A stretch of DNA of 33,707 nucleotides from contig JBKHHU010000013.1 of NCBI GenBank assembly GCA_046539045.1, positions 1 to 33,707 on the forward strand, in the 5' to 3' direction. Below, piece after piece: positions 7,196 to 17,216 of the stretch. The notes below the pieces were generated by a model. That model made no database searches. It saw nothing but the letters and a program-made list of their open reading frames with translations, and was not told where the DNA came from. The stretch comes from JBKHHU01 sp046539045. GTDB lineage: Bacteria > Planctomycetota > Phycisphaerae > SM23-33. Positions within the stretch are counted from its first letter, which is position 1, and every line of letters starts with the position of its first letter. The position numbers and the translations under genes were made by a program.

Positions 7196-9718
7196 TTATT
7201 TCATCTTGAGGTTCTTGGCGACCTTCTCGGCCATGCCCTTGACGACCTTCTCCTTCTCGGCCAAGGCCTCGTGCTGCTTCTTGGCCTCGGGGTTGGGAAG
7301 GTTGCCCGCCGTCTGCTGGACATTCAGAATCCTGGTGCGGGAGTTGATCTGCAACTGCAGAGCCCGCAACATCTTCAGCTCGGCCACCGGCGGGACCAGC
7401 GGTTTCTTTCCACCGCCACCACCTTGGCCCTGACCGGCACCACCGCCCTTTTTCTTCTGCTTCCGCTCGGCGAGTTCCTTGCGGATGGCATCGATCATCT
7501 CCTGCAGGTTCCGCTCGATCTCCTTCTGAATCGTCTGGGTGAGCGGTCCGGCATGCTGATCGGCCAGCAGCTTCTGGACGTTGTTGAGGTCTTCATTTAC
7601 TTCCTGCAGCACGGCCGGGAAAACGACGGTGGAGCCTTCCTTGACCAGCAGGCTGCGAACCTTGTCCACTTCCTCCCCCAGTTCGCCCTCTGCGGCCGAC
7701 AGTTCGGCGAGTTTCAATTCTTCAGCACGGGCGTAGCTCTCGCCGGCACCGATCTTCTTGTCGAAGGTCTGCCGGGTATCCAGCGAGACCCTCTTCTGAC
7801 GGTCCAGGACCTTCTGAAGCATCTGGTCGACCTTGGCGAGGGCGTCAGCCTGGGCGGCAGCTTCCGCCTTGGCGATCTCTTCTTCCAATTCTTGCTTGGC
7901 CAGTTCGAGATCGTCGATCGCCTTCTTCTCAAACTTCTCCGCGGCCTGGGTCGCCTTGGATTCCATTTTGCTGCCGGCTTCGCTCATGCTTCCGGCGGCA
8001 CTGGAAGCGGACTTCTGGCCGGGCATTTTCTCGTCGCCCTTGTCCATCTGTTCGGCAGTCTGCTTGGTGCGCTGGGCGAGTTCTTTCTGCTTGTCGGCTT
8101 TCTTCTTCAGTTCCTCGTCGCGCTTGGCCAGCTTCTCGTCGAGGCGCCGCTTGAGCTGGGCCAGCTCCCATTTGTTGGCTTCGAGCTGCTCGAGGGCCTT
8201 CTTCTGGTGATCCTCGGCCGGCTTGGGCTGGTGCCCTTCCAGCTTGTCGGCAGCTTCCGCCATCTGCTTGGACGCGTCGTCCATGTTCTTGGGCGACTGT
8301 TGTCCGCTCTTGCCGGAACCGCTCTTACCGGAGCCGCTTTTACCGCTCCCGGATTTGCCGGAACCGGATTTGCCGCTTCCTGCCTTGCCGGATTTGCCGG
8401 ACTTGCCGCTGCCGCTTTTGCCCGCTTCGGACTTGGAGGACACGCCGGCCTTGGCCAGCTTCTCCTGCAGATCACTGAACTTCCTGGCAAGCTTGTCGGT
8501 CTCTTCGGACAGTTCTTTCTGCTTTTTGGCGATCTCGCCGGACCGGGTGTTCTTGGCCGCCTCCGAGATGGCGCGGTTCAGCTCTTCCTCGGCGTTCTTC
8601 AGGTCGGTCTCCGCCTGTTCCTGCGGATTGGCAGCGGTGATGGGATCGGACTTTGCCAGCGAACCGGCAGCCTGCTTCATCTCATTTTCGGCCTGACCGA
8701 CTTTCTCCGCGGCCTTGGCCAGCGAACTTCCGCTCTTGCCTGACCCGCTCTTGCCCGACCCGCTCTTGCCACTACCGGACTTACCGGAACCGGCCTTGCC
8801 CTCGCCGGGTTTGCCTTCGCCGGCCTTGCCCTCGCCGGATTTGCCTTCGCCGGATTTGCCTTCGCCGGGTTTGGCCGAACCGGATTTACTGTCACCTTCA
8901 CCTTCTTTTTTGAGGAGTCCAGCCGTCTCGGGATCTTCCATTGCCTTGGCGATCTTCGCCCGCAACGCTGCCGCCCGCTCGGCCAGCACGTCCTGGATCT
9001 TGCCTTTGACGGCGAGCTGCTCGACCGAGGCGCCTTCTACTTCCTTGGCCAGGCGTTTCTGATCGGCTCGCAGGGTGCGGATCTCATCGCGGACCTTGCT
9101 GAGCTTCTGGATCTGCGGACTGGTCTCCTCGAGCTTCTGCGTCTCGTCCATCAGCTTCTTGTGCTTGTCCACGATCCCACCAAGCTGCCTGTAGAACGAC
9201 TGCATCTCCTGGGACATTTTGTCGCCCTGGTTCAGCAGCTTCGTATCCTCATGCTCTTCCTTCTGGGCCTGGAGGATCTTGTCGATCTGCTTGGCGAATT
9301 CCTTCATCTCCTTGATGCGCTGGATATCTTTGTCGAGGTTGACCATCCCCTCGCGAAGCAGTTTGAGCAGTCGATTGAGCTCGCTGGAGACCTCCGCGCC
9401 CGTTCGGGCGGCGGCTGCGTTGAGCCCCGTTTCCAGCAGCTCAGCCACTTTCTCCATGTCTTCAGCGATGAACGCCCGGCGTGCCTGGTTGACCGCTTCG
9501 GCAAGGACTTTGGCTGTCTCGGGTTCGGATTCTTCCAGGAGCCCGGCCAGCTTGACCATGCGTTCGGTCAGCTTGTCGAACTCGTTTTTGATGAACCGCA
9601 CCCGCGCCGTTTCCTCGGTGGCCTTGGTGTCCTCGTCGGCTTGGGCCCAAAGCGGCTCAACCGACAGGAACCCCAATGCCAGCAGCGTCATGGCAAGAAT
9701 GGTTCGCTTGAGTTTCAT
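7196..9718 (-). CDS. Large secreted coiled-coil protein with GSGKS/GEGKS repeats
   Basis: This encodes 840 residues. The signal peptide MKLKRTILAMTLLALGFLSVEPLWAQ is followed by long Lys/Glu/Ala/Leu-rich heptad stretches predicted to form coiled coils (about 35-265, 335-425, 475-830). These are interrupted by two pentapeptide arrays (about residues 276-330 and 430-472) of the type GEGKS/GSGKS, which should be flexible, positively charged linkers. The C-terminal third contains a Gly-rich GQGQGGGGGKK patch. There is no enzymatic motif. The start is supported by AGGAG 7 nt upstream of ATG 9718. It follows the DUF4175-like gene by 78 nt. I infer a long periplasmic or surface filament-like scaffold. 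The biased composition makes homology search unreliable. Confidence 0.85.
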   Translation of the reverse strand: MKLKRTILAMTLLALGFLSVEPLWAQADEDTKATEETARVRFIKNEFDKLTERMVKLAGLLEESEPETAKVLAEAVNQARRAFIAEDMEKVAELLETGLNAAAARTGAEVSSELNRLLKLLREGMVNLDKDIQRIKEMKEFAKQIDKILQAQKEEHEDTKLLNQGDKMSQEMQSFYRQLGGIVDKHKKLMDETQKLEETSPQIQKLSKVRDEIRTLRADQKRLAKEVEGASVEQLAVKGKIQDVLAERAAALRAKIAKAMEDPETAGLLKKEGEGDSKSGSAKPGEGKSGEGKSGEGKAGEGKPGEGKAGSGKSGSGKSGSGKSGSGKSGSSLAKAAEKVGQAENEMKQAAGSLAKSDPITAANPQEQAETDLKNAEEELNRAISEAAKNTRSGEIAKKQKELSEETDKLARKFSDLQEKLAKAGVSSKSEAGKSGSGKSGKSGKAGSGKSGSGKSGSGKSGSGKSGSGKSGQQSPKNMDDASKQMAEAADKLEGHQPKPAEDHQKKALEQLEANKWELAQLKRRLDEKLAKRDEELKKKADKQKELAQRTKQTAEQMDKGDEKMPGQKSASSAAGSMSEAGSKMESKATQAAEKFEKKAIDDLELAKQELEEEIAKAEAAAQADALAKVDQMLQKVLDRQKRVSLDTRQTFDKKIGAGESYARAEELKLAELSAAEGELGEEVDKVRSLLVKEGSTVVFPAVLQEVNEDLNNVQKLLADQHAGPLTQTIQKEIERNLQEMIDAIRKELAERKQKKKGGGAGQGQGGGGGKKPLVPPVAELKMLRALQLQINSRTRILNVQQTAGNLPNPEAKKQHEALAEKEKVVKGMAEKVAKNLKMK
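8303..8424 (-). repeat. Coding pentapeptide array, second block (GSGKS)
   Basis: About eight 15-nt units encode GSGKS with a few degenerate units (GKSGKA). Synonymous codons differ between units, so the array is conserved more at the protein than at the DNA level. It lies inside the coiled-coil gene. Confidence 0.85.
8727..8889 (-). repeat. Coding pentapeptide array, first block (GEGKS to GSGKS)
   Basis: About ten 15-nt units grade from GEGKS, GEGKA and GEGKP at the N-terminal side to GSGKS at the C-terminal side, all in frame within the coiled-coil gene. The gradient suggests that the GSGKS part expanded later by unit duplication. Confidence 0.85.
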
Positions 9719-9796
9719 GATTTATCTCCTTGTTCACCTTCGTGCGATACCGCACCCCGGGCGATGGGCAGATTCATATTGTGTTTCCATTGTGAC

Positions 9797-12055
9797 TCAG
9801 TCTTCCGGAACTACCGGCGTGTCGTCATCGTTTTCGTCGTCATCGTTTTCGTCGATGGCAGCGGGTTCGAAACCTACCTTGGTTTCGCCCTTCTTCTTCA
9901 CCTGGTCCACAAGCTCCTTGAAAGACTGGTTCAGCATTTCCAATTCGTTGGCGATTTCCTGCCGGGTCTGGGTTTTCTGCATCTGGGGCAGGACCTTCTG
10001 CATGATGTCCAGCATCGCCTGTTGCGTGCGGGCGATGTCGGAAATAGCCTGCGACTTCTTGTCGGCATCGGTCTCGGCGCGGGCGGCGGCAATGTCTGCC
10101 GCCAGCGGCTGGAGCATGCCGTTGACCTTTTCCAGCGGCTGGATAATCAGGTCCCGCAGTTCCTGGTAATCCTTCTCCTTGCCGAGCCGGTTGTAGTACA
10201 TCTCGTCGTACACGTCTCCGTAAGCCTGTATAATCTTGGACAGTTCCGTGCCAACGGATGTCTCCAGTTGACCGGCGCCGGTCAGTTGGTTGTTCACCAG
10301 ATTCTGGGATTCACCGCCCAGCAGGCGGGCTCTGGCGTCGACACTCTTGGCCAGGGCGTTTTGCTGCATGTCGATCACGTGCAGGAACTCCAGCCGCAAC
10401 TCCTTCTGGCGACTGATCAGGCGGGCCATCAGTTCCTGCGGAGTAACCACCCGGAAACTGAGCACGCCGCTTCTGCCCATATTCGGGCCGCCGAAGTCGC
10501 TGGGCAGCGTGTCGGTGGCTGACGCCCGGATACGAATATTCTGTCCGGGCTCGAAGTTCATCGGGCGCAGATCCAGCCGGTGTTGCACGTCCACTTGCTT
10601 TTTGATCCCGGCCGCGCCGCTCTGCTCGAGCTTGACACCGGTGGGCGAAAGCTTTCCTTTTCCCAAACCGCTCTGGAGTTCGATCGTGCCGACGCCCAGC
10701 ATGTCCTCGACCTCGATGATCAGCGGAATATCCGCCTGTGGCGTTACCATCCCGCTGACGCCGGTTTTCCGGAGATCGACCGTCGGGGGCGTATCGGCCT
10801 GGACCTGCAGGCTGAACTGCTGCGAGTGCCGCGCAGAGTAACCGTCTTCATCCACCAGGTGGAACTTCAGCATTTGCAGCCGGGACTCGTTGTCGCCCTC
10901 AACCATGAATTCCCCGGTCAGGCTCTTGCCGTCCTCGCCGATCTTCAGGTCTGTGACCTTCTCGCCGTCGAGCATGACGGCAGCTTCTTTCAGCGGTTTG
11001 GTGGCGGAGGTCTGGACGATCTCGACCCGGCTGCCGACCCGCACGGGGATCACGCCGCTGGAGGCGTATCCGTCGAACGGTTTTGGCTTGAGCCCGGTGT
11101 ACCTGTGATAGTGAACCATGAACTTCAGCGAACTCAGTGCCGGGGGAGGGATCAGCCTGACGTAGTGCGGCTTTTCGGCGTCGCGATAGTCGTCTCCACC
11201 GGTGACCCAGAACTTGAACTCCTCGGAGACGCCCTCAAATGTCTTGACGCAGCGCGCGTACGGTCTACCGTCTTCCCCGACGCCTTGCTGGAGTTCAACG
11301 CTCTCCTCGGTCTCCCCTACCGACGGATACTCTGCATGGAACGTTACGTAGGCCGGAATCTCGGCGCTACGCTGTGTATCTACTTCGACGGTCACGTCCA
11401 GATCGTCGCTCAGAAGCACGGAGAAATCGCCGTTTTGGTCCCCGCCCTGCACTTCCAGGTACGTCTGCTGAGGCCAGCGGTCGTTCTGGAACAGAACGTT
11501 GCGTTTGACCCACAGACCCATGATGTCGGTCTGCCAGATTGCGAACCCGGCCAGCAGGAGCAGTGCACACCCGGAAGCCGACCACTTCTGCAACATACCG
11601 CGATTATCGACCAGTCGTTTGAAGTCCAGCGGTGCGGCCACATTGTTGGCTTCCTCGGCCATGCGATGGATCATCGCCCGGCTCATCCCGGCCTTCTCGG
11701 CTTCGTCGGCAGTCCGGGAGAACTCAACAGCGGATACGAGCCGATCGCCGATCTGCGAGTAATGCCGCTCGACCAGCAGCGCGAGGTTCTTTTCGTCCAT
11801 GGGCACCAGCATCGGCGAAAGAAGGAACCGCCAGAACACCCAACCGACGGCTACGAGACAGCCGATCATGAGCAGGCCGCGCAGTTCGGTTTCCAGATGC
11901 AGGAAGTAATCAAACGCCAGCGTCACGAAAACCAGTCCCACCAGCGCCAGAAGCAACCAGGCGAATCCCTCCGACAGCAGTCTCCAGTGCAGCGAGAACC
12001 GCAGTTGGCGAAGCTTTCCACGAATTCCTTGTTGTAGCAGATCGCCGTTCGGCAT
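9797..12055 (-). CDS. DUF4175-like membrane protein with large periplasmic region
   Basis: This encodes 752 residues. Two N-terminal membrane helices (about 28-48 and 57-80) and a third near 163-182 are followed by a roughly 330-residue beta-rich region (about 195-525) with Ig-like strands. Helical, coiled-coil-like C-terminal residues (about 535-720) and a highly acidic tail (DENDDDENDDD) end the protein. This architecture matches the DUF4175-type proteins that accompany MoxR, DUF58 and vWA genes in Planctomycetota. The family name is assigned by architecture and context, not by search. The start is supported by AGGAAA 8 nt upstream of ATG. The 209-nt gap upstream contains a small hairpin but no clear promoter. 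It probably forms the membrane-embedded partner of the vWA proteins. Confidence 0.8.
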   Translation of the reverse strand: MPNGDLLQQGIRGKLRQLRFSLHWRLLSEGFAWLLLALVGLVFVTLAFDYFLHLETELRGLLMIGCLVAVGWVFWRFLLSPMLVPMDEKNLALLVERHYSQIGDRLVSAVEFSRTADEAEKAGMSRAMIHRMAEEANNVAAPLDFKRLVDNRGMLQKWSASGCALLLLAGFAIWQTDIMGLWVKRNVLFQNDRWPQQTYLEVQGGDQNGDFSVLLSDDLDVTVEVDTQRSAEIPAYVTFHAEYPSVGETEESVELQQGVGEDGRPYARCVKTFEGVSEEFKFWVTGGDDYRDAEKPHYVRLIPPPALSSLKFMVHYHRYTGLKPKPFDGYASSGVIPVRVGSRVEIVQTSATKPLKEAAVMLDGEKVTDLKIGEDGKSLTGEFMVEGDNESRLQMLKFHLVDEDGYSARHSQQFSLQVQADTPPTVDLRKTGVSGMVTPQADIPLIIEVEDMLGVGTIELQSGLGKGKLSPTGVKLEQSGAAGIKKQVDVQHRLDLRPMNFEPGQNIRIRASATDTLPSDFGGPNMGRSGVLSFRVVTPQELMARLISRQKELRLEFLHVIDMQQNALAKSVDARARLLGGESQNLVNNQLTGAGQLETSVGTELSKIIQAYGDVYDEMYYNRLGKEKDYQELRDLIIQPLEKVNGMLQPLAADIAAARAETDADKKSQAISDIARTQQAMLDIMQKVLPQMQKTQTRQEIANELEMLNQSFKELVDQVKKKGETKVGFEPAAIDENDDDENDDDTPVVPED
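9824..9853 (-). repeat. 15-bp tandem duplication encoding the acidic tail
   Basis: The plus-strand unit GTCATCGTTTTCGTC occurs twice back to back, identical in both copies. It encodes the repeated Asp/Glu/Asn segment (DENDDDENDDD) at the C-terminus of the DUF4175-like protein. This looks like a recent slippage duplication. Confidence 0.85.
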
Positions 12056-12264
12056 GTGCTTGTTTCCTGTATTCTGTCAGCCGGCTTCGATTCGACAGCC
12101 GACCGTATCCTTTGGACGTTTCGGCAACGGAAAGGTTTCAACCGATACGGGCACGAAGCCCGTTTACCGCCACTTTGCCGCCCCCGTCCGGAATTTTCGC
12201 AGCACTTGACGGTTAACGCGACAGCGGCGGAACTAATTCACTTTTTCTGCAAAAGCCACGGTGA

Positions 12265-14840
12265 TCAGGCCATGTTGAACTTCTTGCGCAGTGCCCATTC
12301 CACGGCCAGCAACGTCACGATCAGAAGCAACATGAGCTTCGTATCCCACAGCGTCCTGGGTTCCTCTCGGACCGGTTTCAGACGCCCTTCCGGGATCTTC
12401 CGCCGGCTGCCGGGCTCGACGAGACTTTCGATATCGGCGATGGTCATGTAGTTCAGCTTCGGGTCGATCGCCACGGCCTGCATCGTGCCCTGGTCAGCCT
12501 CGGGCCGTCGGGCCTCTGCCTGGGGCAGTTCCACGACGATCCGCTTCCCGGCGACTTTCTCCTCGTGCTTCGGGTCATCGGTCAGGGCAGTCAGCTCAAA
12601 AGTGCCGGTCTTCTCCAGCCGGAACTCCTTGCTGAATCTTCCGGTTGGCTCGCCGTCGGGACTCTTGACCTGGTCAAGTTCCAGCGACCGCTTTTCGCCG
12701 CTTTCCACGCTGATCATCGTGACGTTGAACTTCTCTTCGGTGGAAGGCTTGTACTCTTCGTTGAGCACCTGCGCTTCAACAGTGATCTTCTCACCGACGC
12801 TGAAGCGGTCTCCACCGGTGGAGATGGTGATGTTGCGTTTCCGGAGGACCGCCAGATAGCGGATCGCGTTTTCCCAGAAGCGGTTGTGGTAATAGGCATC
12901 ATCCAGGTACCGCCATCGCCAGGTCGCGTCAAAACCCAGATACAGCACGCGCCCCATGCCGATGGGCTGGGTCACGATCAGCGGCTCGGGCTGGTTCTTG
13001 CCTGTCCGTCGCGTGGGATTGGAACTCTGGGCCAACACGCGAGCAGCGGGTTTGATCCGATGCACTTCATGCGACCAGAAGATCCCGGGCAGAACCGACC
13101 AGATATTCTCGTTCTCCTTCGTATCGCCACTGAGGCGCGTAACCGCGTGGTCCATGCCGTAGGGCGTAAGCGTCACCGGCCAGGGCTCGGGCCGCTTTTG
13201 ACCGATGTGCGTGTCCAGGTCCAGACGCAACGGCGCAAGCTTGACCGGCAGAAGCGTCCCGAGTTCACTGGCCAACGTGGTATTCAGCAGCGTCTCTTCA
13301 CTGTACTTGTTGCCGGCGATATAGCAAAGCCCGCCACCATGGTCGGTAACGTAGGAATAAAGCTCTTGGACGAACTTCTCGTCGAACCCGTTTCTGGTCG
13401 GCTCGGGGTCGTAGAGTATCACCACGTTGTATCCGGGCGTCTTCGGGTCATCCGGATCGCCGAGCAGTTCGCGGAGGGTGCGGGGCATCTGCTTGAGCTT
13501 CATTCCCTCCGTCCCTGCCTGTGTGAGATCCTTGTCGGCGTTCTGCTGCCAGATACTCACGCGGTACAGGTCCGGCTGACGGAGGAGGAAATTGCGCAGG
13601 TATTGGAATTCCCAGCCACTGTCACCGCTGACCAGAAGGACGCGGATCTTGTCATCGGAGACCCGCACGAGCATCTCGGCTGTGTTGTCCTCGGTATTGC
13701 GTTCATCGGTTTGCCCTTCGACCACGGCACGGTAGACATATTCGCCGAGCTCCCTGGGCTGATAGTAAAGCTTCACCTGCCGGACGCCCCGCGGCTTGTC
13801 GTTGGTACCGTTGGCGTCGTCCGAGCCGAGGTTCACCGTTTCCGAGACGTCGGTATCGTTCCATTCATCCGAATCAATCCTCCGCTCCTGGAGTTTCACG
13901 TCCACCGTCTCGCCGTCCCGTACCACGCGGGCGGTGCGCGGCTGGGGCCCTGGAAGCTGGAGATCCCGACGTTCTTGGGCGGGGTCGGATCGCCGACCAG
14001 CACACTGTAGAGCGGAACCTTCCGCTTGGACGCGTACGCCATGGCCCCGCGGATATCGTTCCCACTGTCGGCGGTGGTCACCTGCCCGTCCGAGATCAAC
14101 ACGATGGCGGACACTCGCCGGCCCTGAACTGCTTCCAGCGAGTTGCGGATCGCCCGGGCAATTTGCGTCTCATAGCCGCTGGCGGCAAAGCCTTTCATCG
14201 CTTCGGTGACTTCCGTCTCCACGGGGGGAAGTTTGGCTTTGCTGGGTGCGGGCGGATTGTTCGCGTCCCGCACATCCATTTCGCGAACCAGTCGGGTATA
14301 GCCTTCGGCACTGCCCGGATCGTCGGTACTGAACCGCATGATCAGCAGCGGATGATCGGCGGCCAGCTTTGCCATCACCCCGCCCTGCTTGGTCAGCATG
14401 CGGCGGACGATCTCGATGCGCGGCATCTCTTCCAGCTCAGCCGGATCGACCCCGAGCTTCTCGGCCAGTTTCTCCCGTTGCTCGGGCAGTTCCGCATAGT
14501 GATCCGAGAAGGACATCGACAGACTGTCGTCTACAAGGACGACGACGGTGCTGTAGCGGATATCGACCCGCCTGAACAGCACTGCCGGCTGGAATATCGT
14601 CAGGACGACCAGCAGGAACACCACAGCGCGGAGGATGCCCAAGGCGATCTTCGCCCCGCGTGGTGCATCGCCTTCGCGTCGATAGCTGCGCACGGTCAGG
14701 AACACCAGGAACGCCAACAGTACAAGCAAACCGATTACGAGGTAGTTGTCGGCCTGGGTGTGGAACCCGAATCTCCAGCTTTCCACCCCGGCATACTCGC
14801 CGGGATGAAAGCCCAACAGCCATTCAACGATCCTGTCCAT
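12265..14840 (-). CDS. Membrane-anchored vWA protein with GATase-like domain, -1 frame disruption
   Basis: One gene is split over two frames. Residues 1 to about 296 are read from ATG 14838-14840, and the rest continues in the -1 frame to TGA 12265-12267. Correcting one base gives about 858 residues. The N-terminal half has two membrane helices (about 33-52, 64-85) and a vWA domain with an intact MIDAS (DDSLS, 104-108) and VLISDGQ. After the junction come a beta-domain, a class I glutamine-amidotransferase-like fold (LVSGDSGWEFQYLRN, LYSYVTDHGGGLCYIAG, GRVLYLGFDATWRWRYL) and a C-terminal helix. The frame change is at the minus-strand heptamer GGGCCCC (13944-13950), where the spliced reading is FQGP then QPRTARVV. 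The downstream part lacks its own ribosome binding site. It may be a sequencing error, a mutation or programmed frameshifting. Confidence 0.82.
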
Positions 14841-14906
14841 GATACTCTTTCATCATTTCAGAAGGTCAGTCGACTGATTCGAACCGTGTCATCCTGTACC
14901 GTTCGT

Positions 14907-17192
14907 TCAGGAATAATGCCCGAACCGCTGAGCGAGGAATGTCTCCAGGGCCAGCAGTCCGATGAGTGCGAAAATCGCCCACTTCCACAACTCGACGTCG
15001 TTCTCGCCGCTGCGCGAACTGGTGCTTCCGCTCCCGGTCCGATCAATGTAGGAGAATTCCTCGCTCCCAAAGGCGTTGGCGATTGCATCTCGATGCCCGG
15101 GCACCAGCCGGCCCTCTGCCGGATCCGGATTCCGCGAGAACAGCACCGTTCGCTTGCTCTGGTCCGGCAGGGTGAACGTCATCGTGTAGGTGCCCGCTTC
15201 GAGAGGCTTTTCGTACTCGAGGCGGTTGGCGTTTTCCTCGCCCGGGCGCAAGGCGGTTTCCGGGGTCTCCGGCCAATCCGGCGTCCGCAGGACGGCCGAG
15301 GCGTCACGGAGATCGTCTCCCAGCGTGAAGGTGATCGGTTCGCCCACCTCTGCAGCCATCGTCTGGTCCGCCGGTTTGGCCACGAAGGACACGACATGGT
15401 GGATAAATCGCGGATACGTCTGCCCCGGGTCACTGGGCCAGTCGGTCCAGTCCTTGTTGGCGCTGGTGTATACCAGCACTTCCATGCCCTTACCGTACTG
15501 GCGGGTCGCCATGATGGGCGATTTCTGCTCATCAGCCAATCGCGCCACCACCGACGGCGGCTGGATTCCCTCTTCCGTGACGGCGGGAGGACTTTCATCG
15601 ACCGGGGTGAATGCGGTGAAGTGAATGCCCTTGGTGAAGGCGACATACTCGCCGGCGAACACCTGCAGAATCGGCACTGCCTTGATGCTCTTCGGGGCTA
15701 ACATGAAGAAGGTCTCCGCCTTCTTTTCGGGCCCCACCCGATAGGGGCTCAACCCGCTACCGTTCTTGAACAGCGGCCCGTTATAGAACGTCAGGTTGAG
15801 ATTGTCGCCGGTAAAGATGACCAACCCGCCGCCGGCGGAGACGTAATCTTCCAGTTTCTGCAGCGACGGATAGACCGGGTCGTTGTTTTCGTCGTACCGA
15901 ACCGGGAACTCCGGCACGTTCAGGAGCATGACCGCGTCGTAATCGGTGAACTCCATCTCGTCCAGACCGTCGGCGGCAACGACCGTTGTCTTGACGCCGC
16001 GCCGCTGGTCCCGGAACGGGTCCAGAGCCTTACGAATGAAGTAGGATTCGTTCTCCTCGGGATCGCTTACGTCACGGTGCCCGTCGACGATCAGTACATC
16101 CAAAGCCCGGCGAACCATCAGGGCCAGTTCGGCCTGGTTGTCTCCGGGCAAATCGTCGGCGGGAAGCTTGGCCTGAATGACGGCCGGGCCTTCCTCCGAG
16201 AAGTTGACACTGAACTCAACGCGTTTGGATTCTCCCGACGGGATCGGTCCGATAGCCTGGACCGGGAGCGAGGTCTCGGTCAGTTGCCCGGCTGCGGTGA
16301 TCTGCCCGGTCAGTTCGACGTCTACCTTGTTGACCTCCTGCGGGGCATTGTTCCTGATCGTCAACGCGACACGGATTGGGGAATTGGCGACGGCGTACTT
16401 GTTGAGCGACTCGAACTTCTCGATTGTCAGATTGCGGTTGACCTCTCGCCCGTAGTCGACGGCTAGGACCTTGATCTTGCCGCCTTTCAGACTGGCGAAT
16501 CGGTCACGGAGCCGCTGGTTGGCCTCCCGGCTGAGCAGGTCCGGCTCACGGAAATCGCTGTAGACCACCACCCGCTTGGCCCCGGGCTTGTCCTGCAGAA
16601 GCTCCTCGGCCCGCCCCAGCGTGGCGGCGAGATCGGCCCGCATCGGACGTGGCTTGAGGGTGCTCATTCGGTTGACCAGCGACTCGGAATCGGTGATGTA
16701 ATCCGGCCCGAAGAACGGTTTGCCGTTGGCCACGTCGGACGTGCGAAGAATCGCCACCTGCCCGCCTTCCTCCTCGACTTCCTTGATCCGCTCGATGAGG
16801 TCGCCGGTGGCCGAGGAGTAGATGTTGGCCGCTCCGAGTTTCTGGCCCATGGAGTAACTGTCGTCCACCACAAAAACGGTCGTAGCCGAGCCGCCGCCGG
16901 TGAACGGAAGCTCATCGGCTCCGCCAGGCCAGAAAACGCGTGCCAACGCAAGCGCCAGCAGCAGCAGAATCAGGCACCGCAGCAGCAACAGCAGCAGTTC
17001 CTCGATGCGCAAACGACGCCGGTTCTTCTGGAGCGAGTCCAGGAGGAACCGCATCGCCGCCCAGTCCACCACGATGAACCGGCGACGGTTCAACAGGTGG
17101 ATGATGATCGGTGCGGCGATGGCCGCCAGACCGATCCCGAACAGCCACGGGTGGGCTACGAAACTGCTGAATAGGCTTTGTATCCAAGACAT
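14907..17192 (-). CDS. BatA-type membrane protein with vWA and GATase-like domains
   Basis: This encodes 761 residues. The N-terminus is the BatA/aerotolerance-type module: a membrane helix (about 15-33, with the IHLLNRRRF motif) and a second very hydrophobic helix (about 65-86). A vWA domain follows with MIDAS DDSYS (110-114) and VVVYSDFREPD. Next are a beta-sandwich, a GATase-like region (DYDAVMLLNVPEFPV, LEDYVSAGGGLVIFTGDN) without an obvious catalytic Cys, and a C-terminal helix (LWKWAIFALIGLLALETFLAQ). The layout parallels the next gene, suggesting an ancient duplication. A GGGGAGAG site lies about 8 nt upstream of ATG. The gene is 24 nt from the DUF58 gene. It probably acts as a MoxR-dependent periplasmic complex subunit. 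Confidence 0.88.
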   Translation of the reverse strand: MSWIQSLFSSFVAHPWLFGIGLAAIAAPIIIHLLNRRRFIVVDWAAMRFLLDSLQKNRRRLRIEELLLLLLRCLILLLLALALARVFWPGGADELPFTGGGSATTVFVVDDSYSMGQKLGAANIYSSATGDLIERIKEVEEEGGQVAILRTSDVANGKPFFGPDYITDSESLVNRMSTLKPRPMRADLAATLGRAEELLQDKPGAKRVVVYSDFREPDLLSREANQRLRDRFASLKGGKIKVLAVDYGREVNRNLTIEKFESLNKYAVANSPIRVALTIRNNAPQEVNKVDVELTGQITAAGQLTETSLPVQAIGPIPSGESKRVEFSVNFSEEGPAVIQAKLPADDLPGDNQAELALMVRRALDVLIVDGHRDVSDPEENESYFIRKALDPFRDQRRGVKTTVVAADGLDEMEFTDYDAVMLLNVPEFPVRYDENNDPVYPSLQKLEDYVSAGGGLVIFTGDNLNLTFYNGPLFKNGSGLSPYRVGPEKKAETFFMLAPKSIKAVPILQVFAGEYVAFTKGIHFTAFTPVDESPPAVTEEGIQPPSVVARLADEQKSPIMATRQYGKGMEVLVYTSANKDWTDWPSDPGQTYPRFIHHVVSFVAKPADQTMAAEVGEPITFTLGDDLRDASAVLRTPDWPETPETALRPGEENANRLEYEKPLEAGTYTMTFTLPDQSKRTVLFSRNPDPAEGRLVPGHRDAIANAFGSEEFSYIDRTGSGSTSSRSGENDVELWKWAIFALIGLLALETFLAQRFGHYS

Positions 17193-17216
17193 ATCTGCGT
17201 CTCTCCCCAGTGGGGG

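Noticed and set aside
7157..8743. 528-codon plus-strand open frame rich in Leu/Gly/Phe
   Set aside because: It is the antisense shadow of the GSGKS coiled-coil gene. It has no ribosome binding site or domain and mirrors that gene's repeats.
8303..8889. CRISPR-like array
   Set aside because: The repeats are in-frame 15-nt coding units without spacers.
12147..12163. Hairpin ACGGGC/GCCCGT as an internal terminator
   Set aside because: Only six pairs and no T-run. It sits inside the operon, so termination there is not supported.
12265..13926. Separate gene starting at GTG 13924-13926
   Set aside because: No ribosome binding site precedes this GTG, and the domain it starts in is continuous with the upstream frame after correction of one base. 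Treated as one gene.
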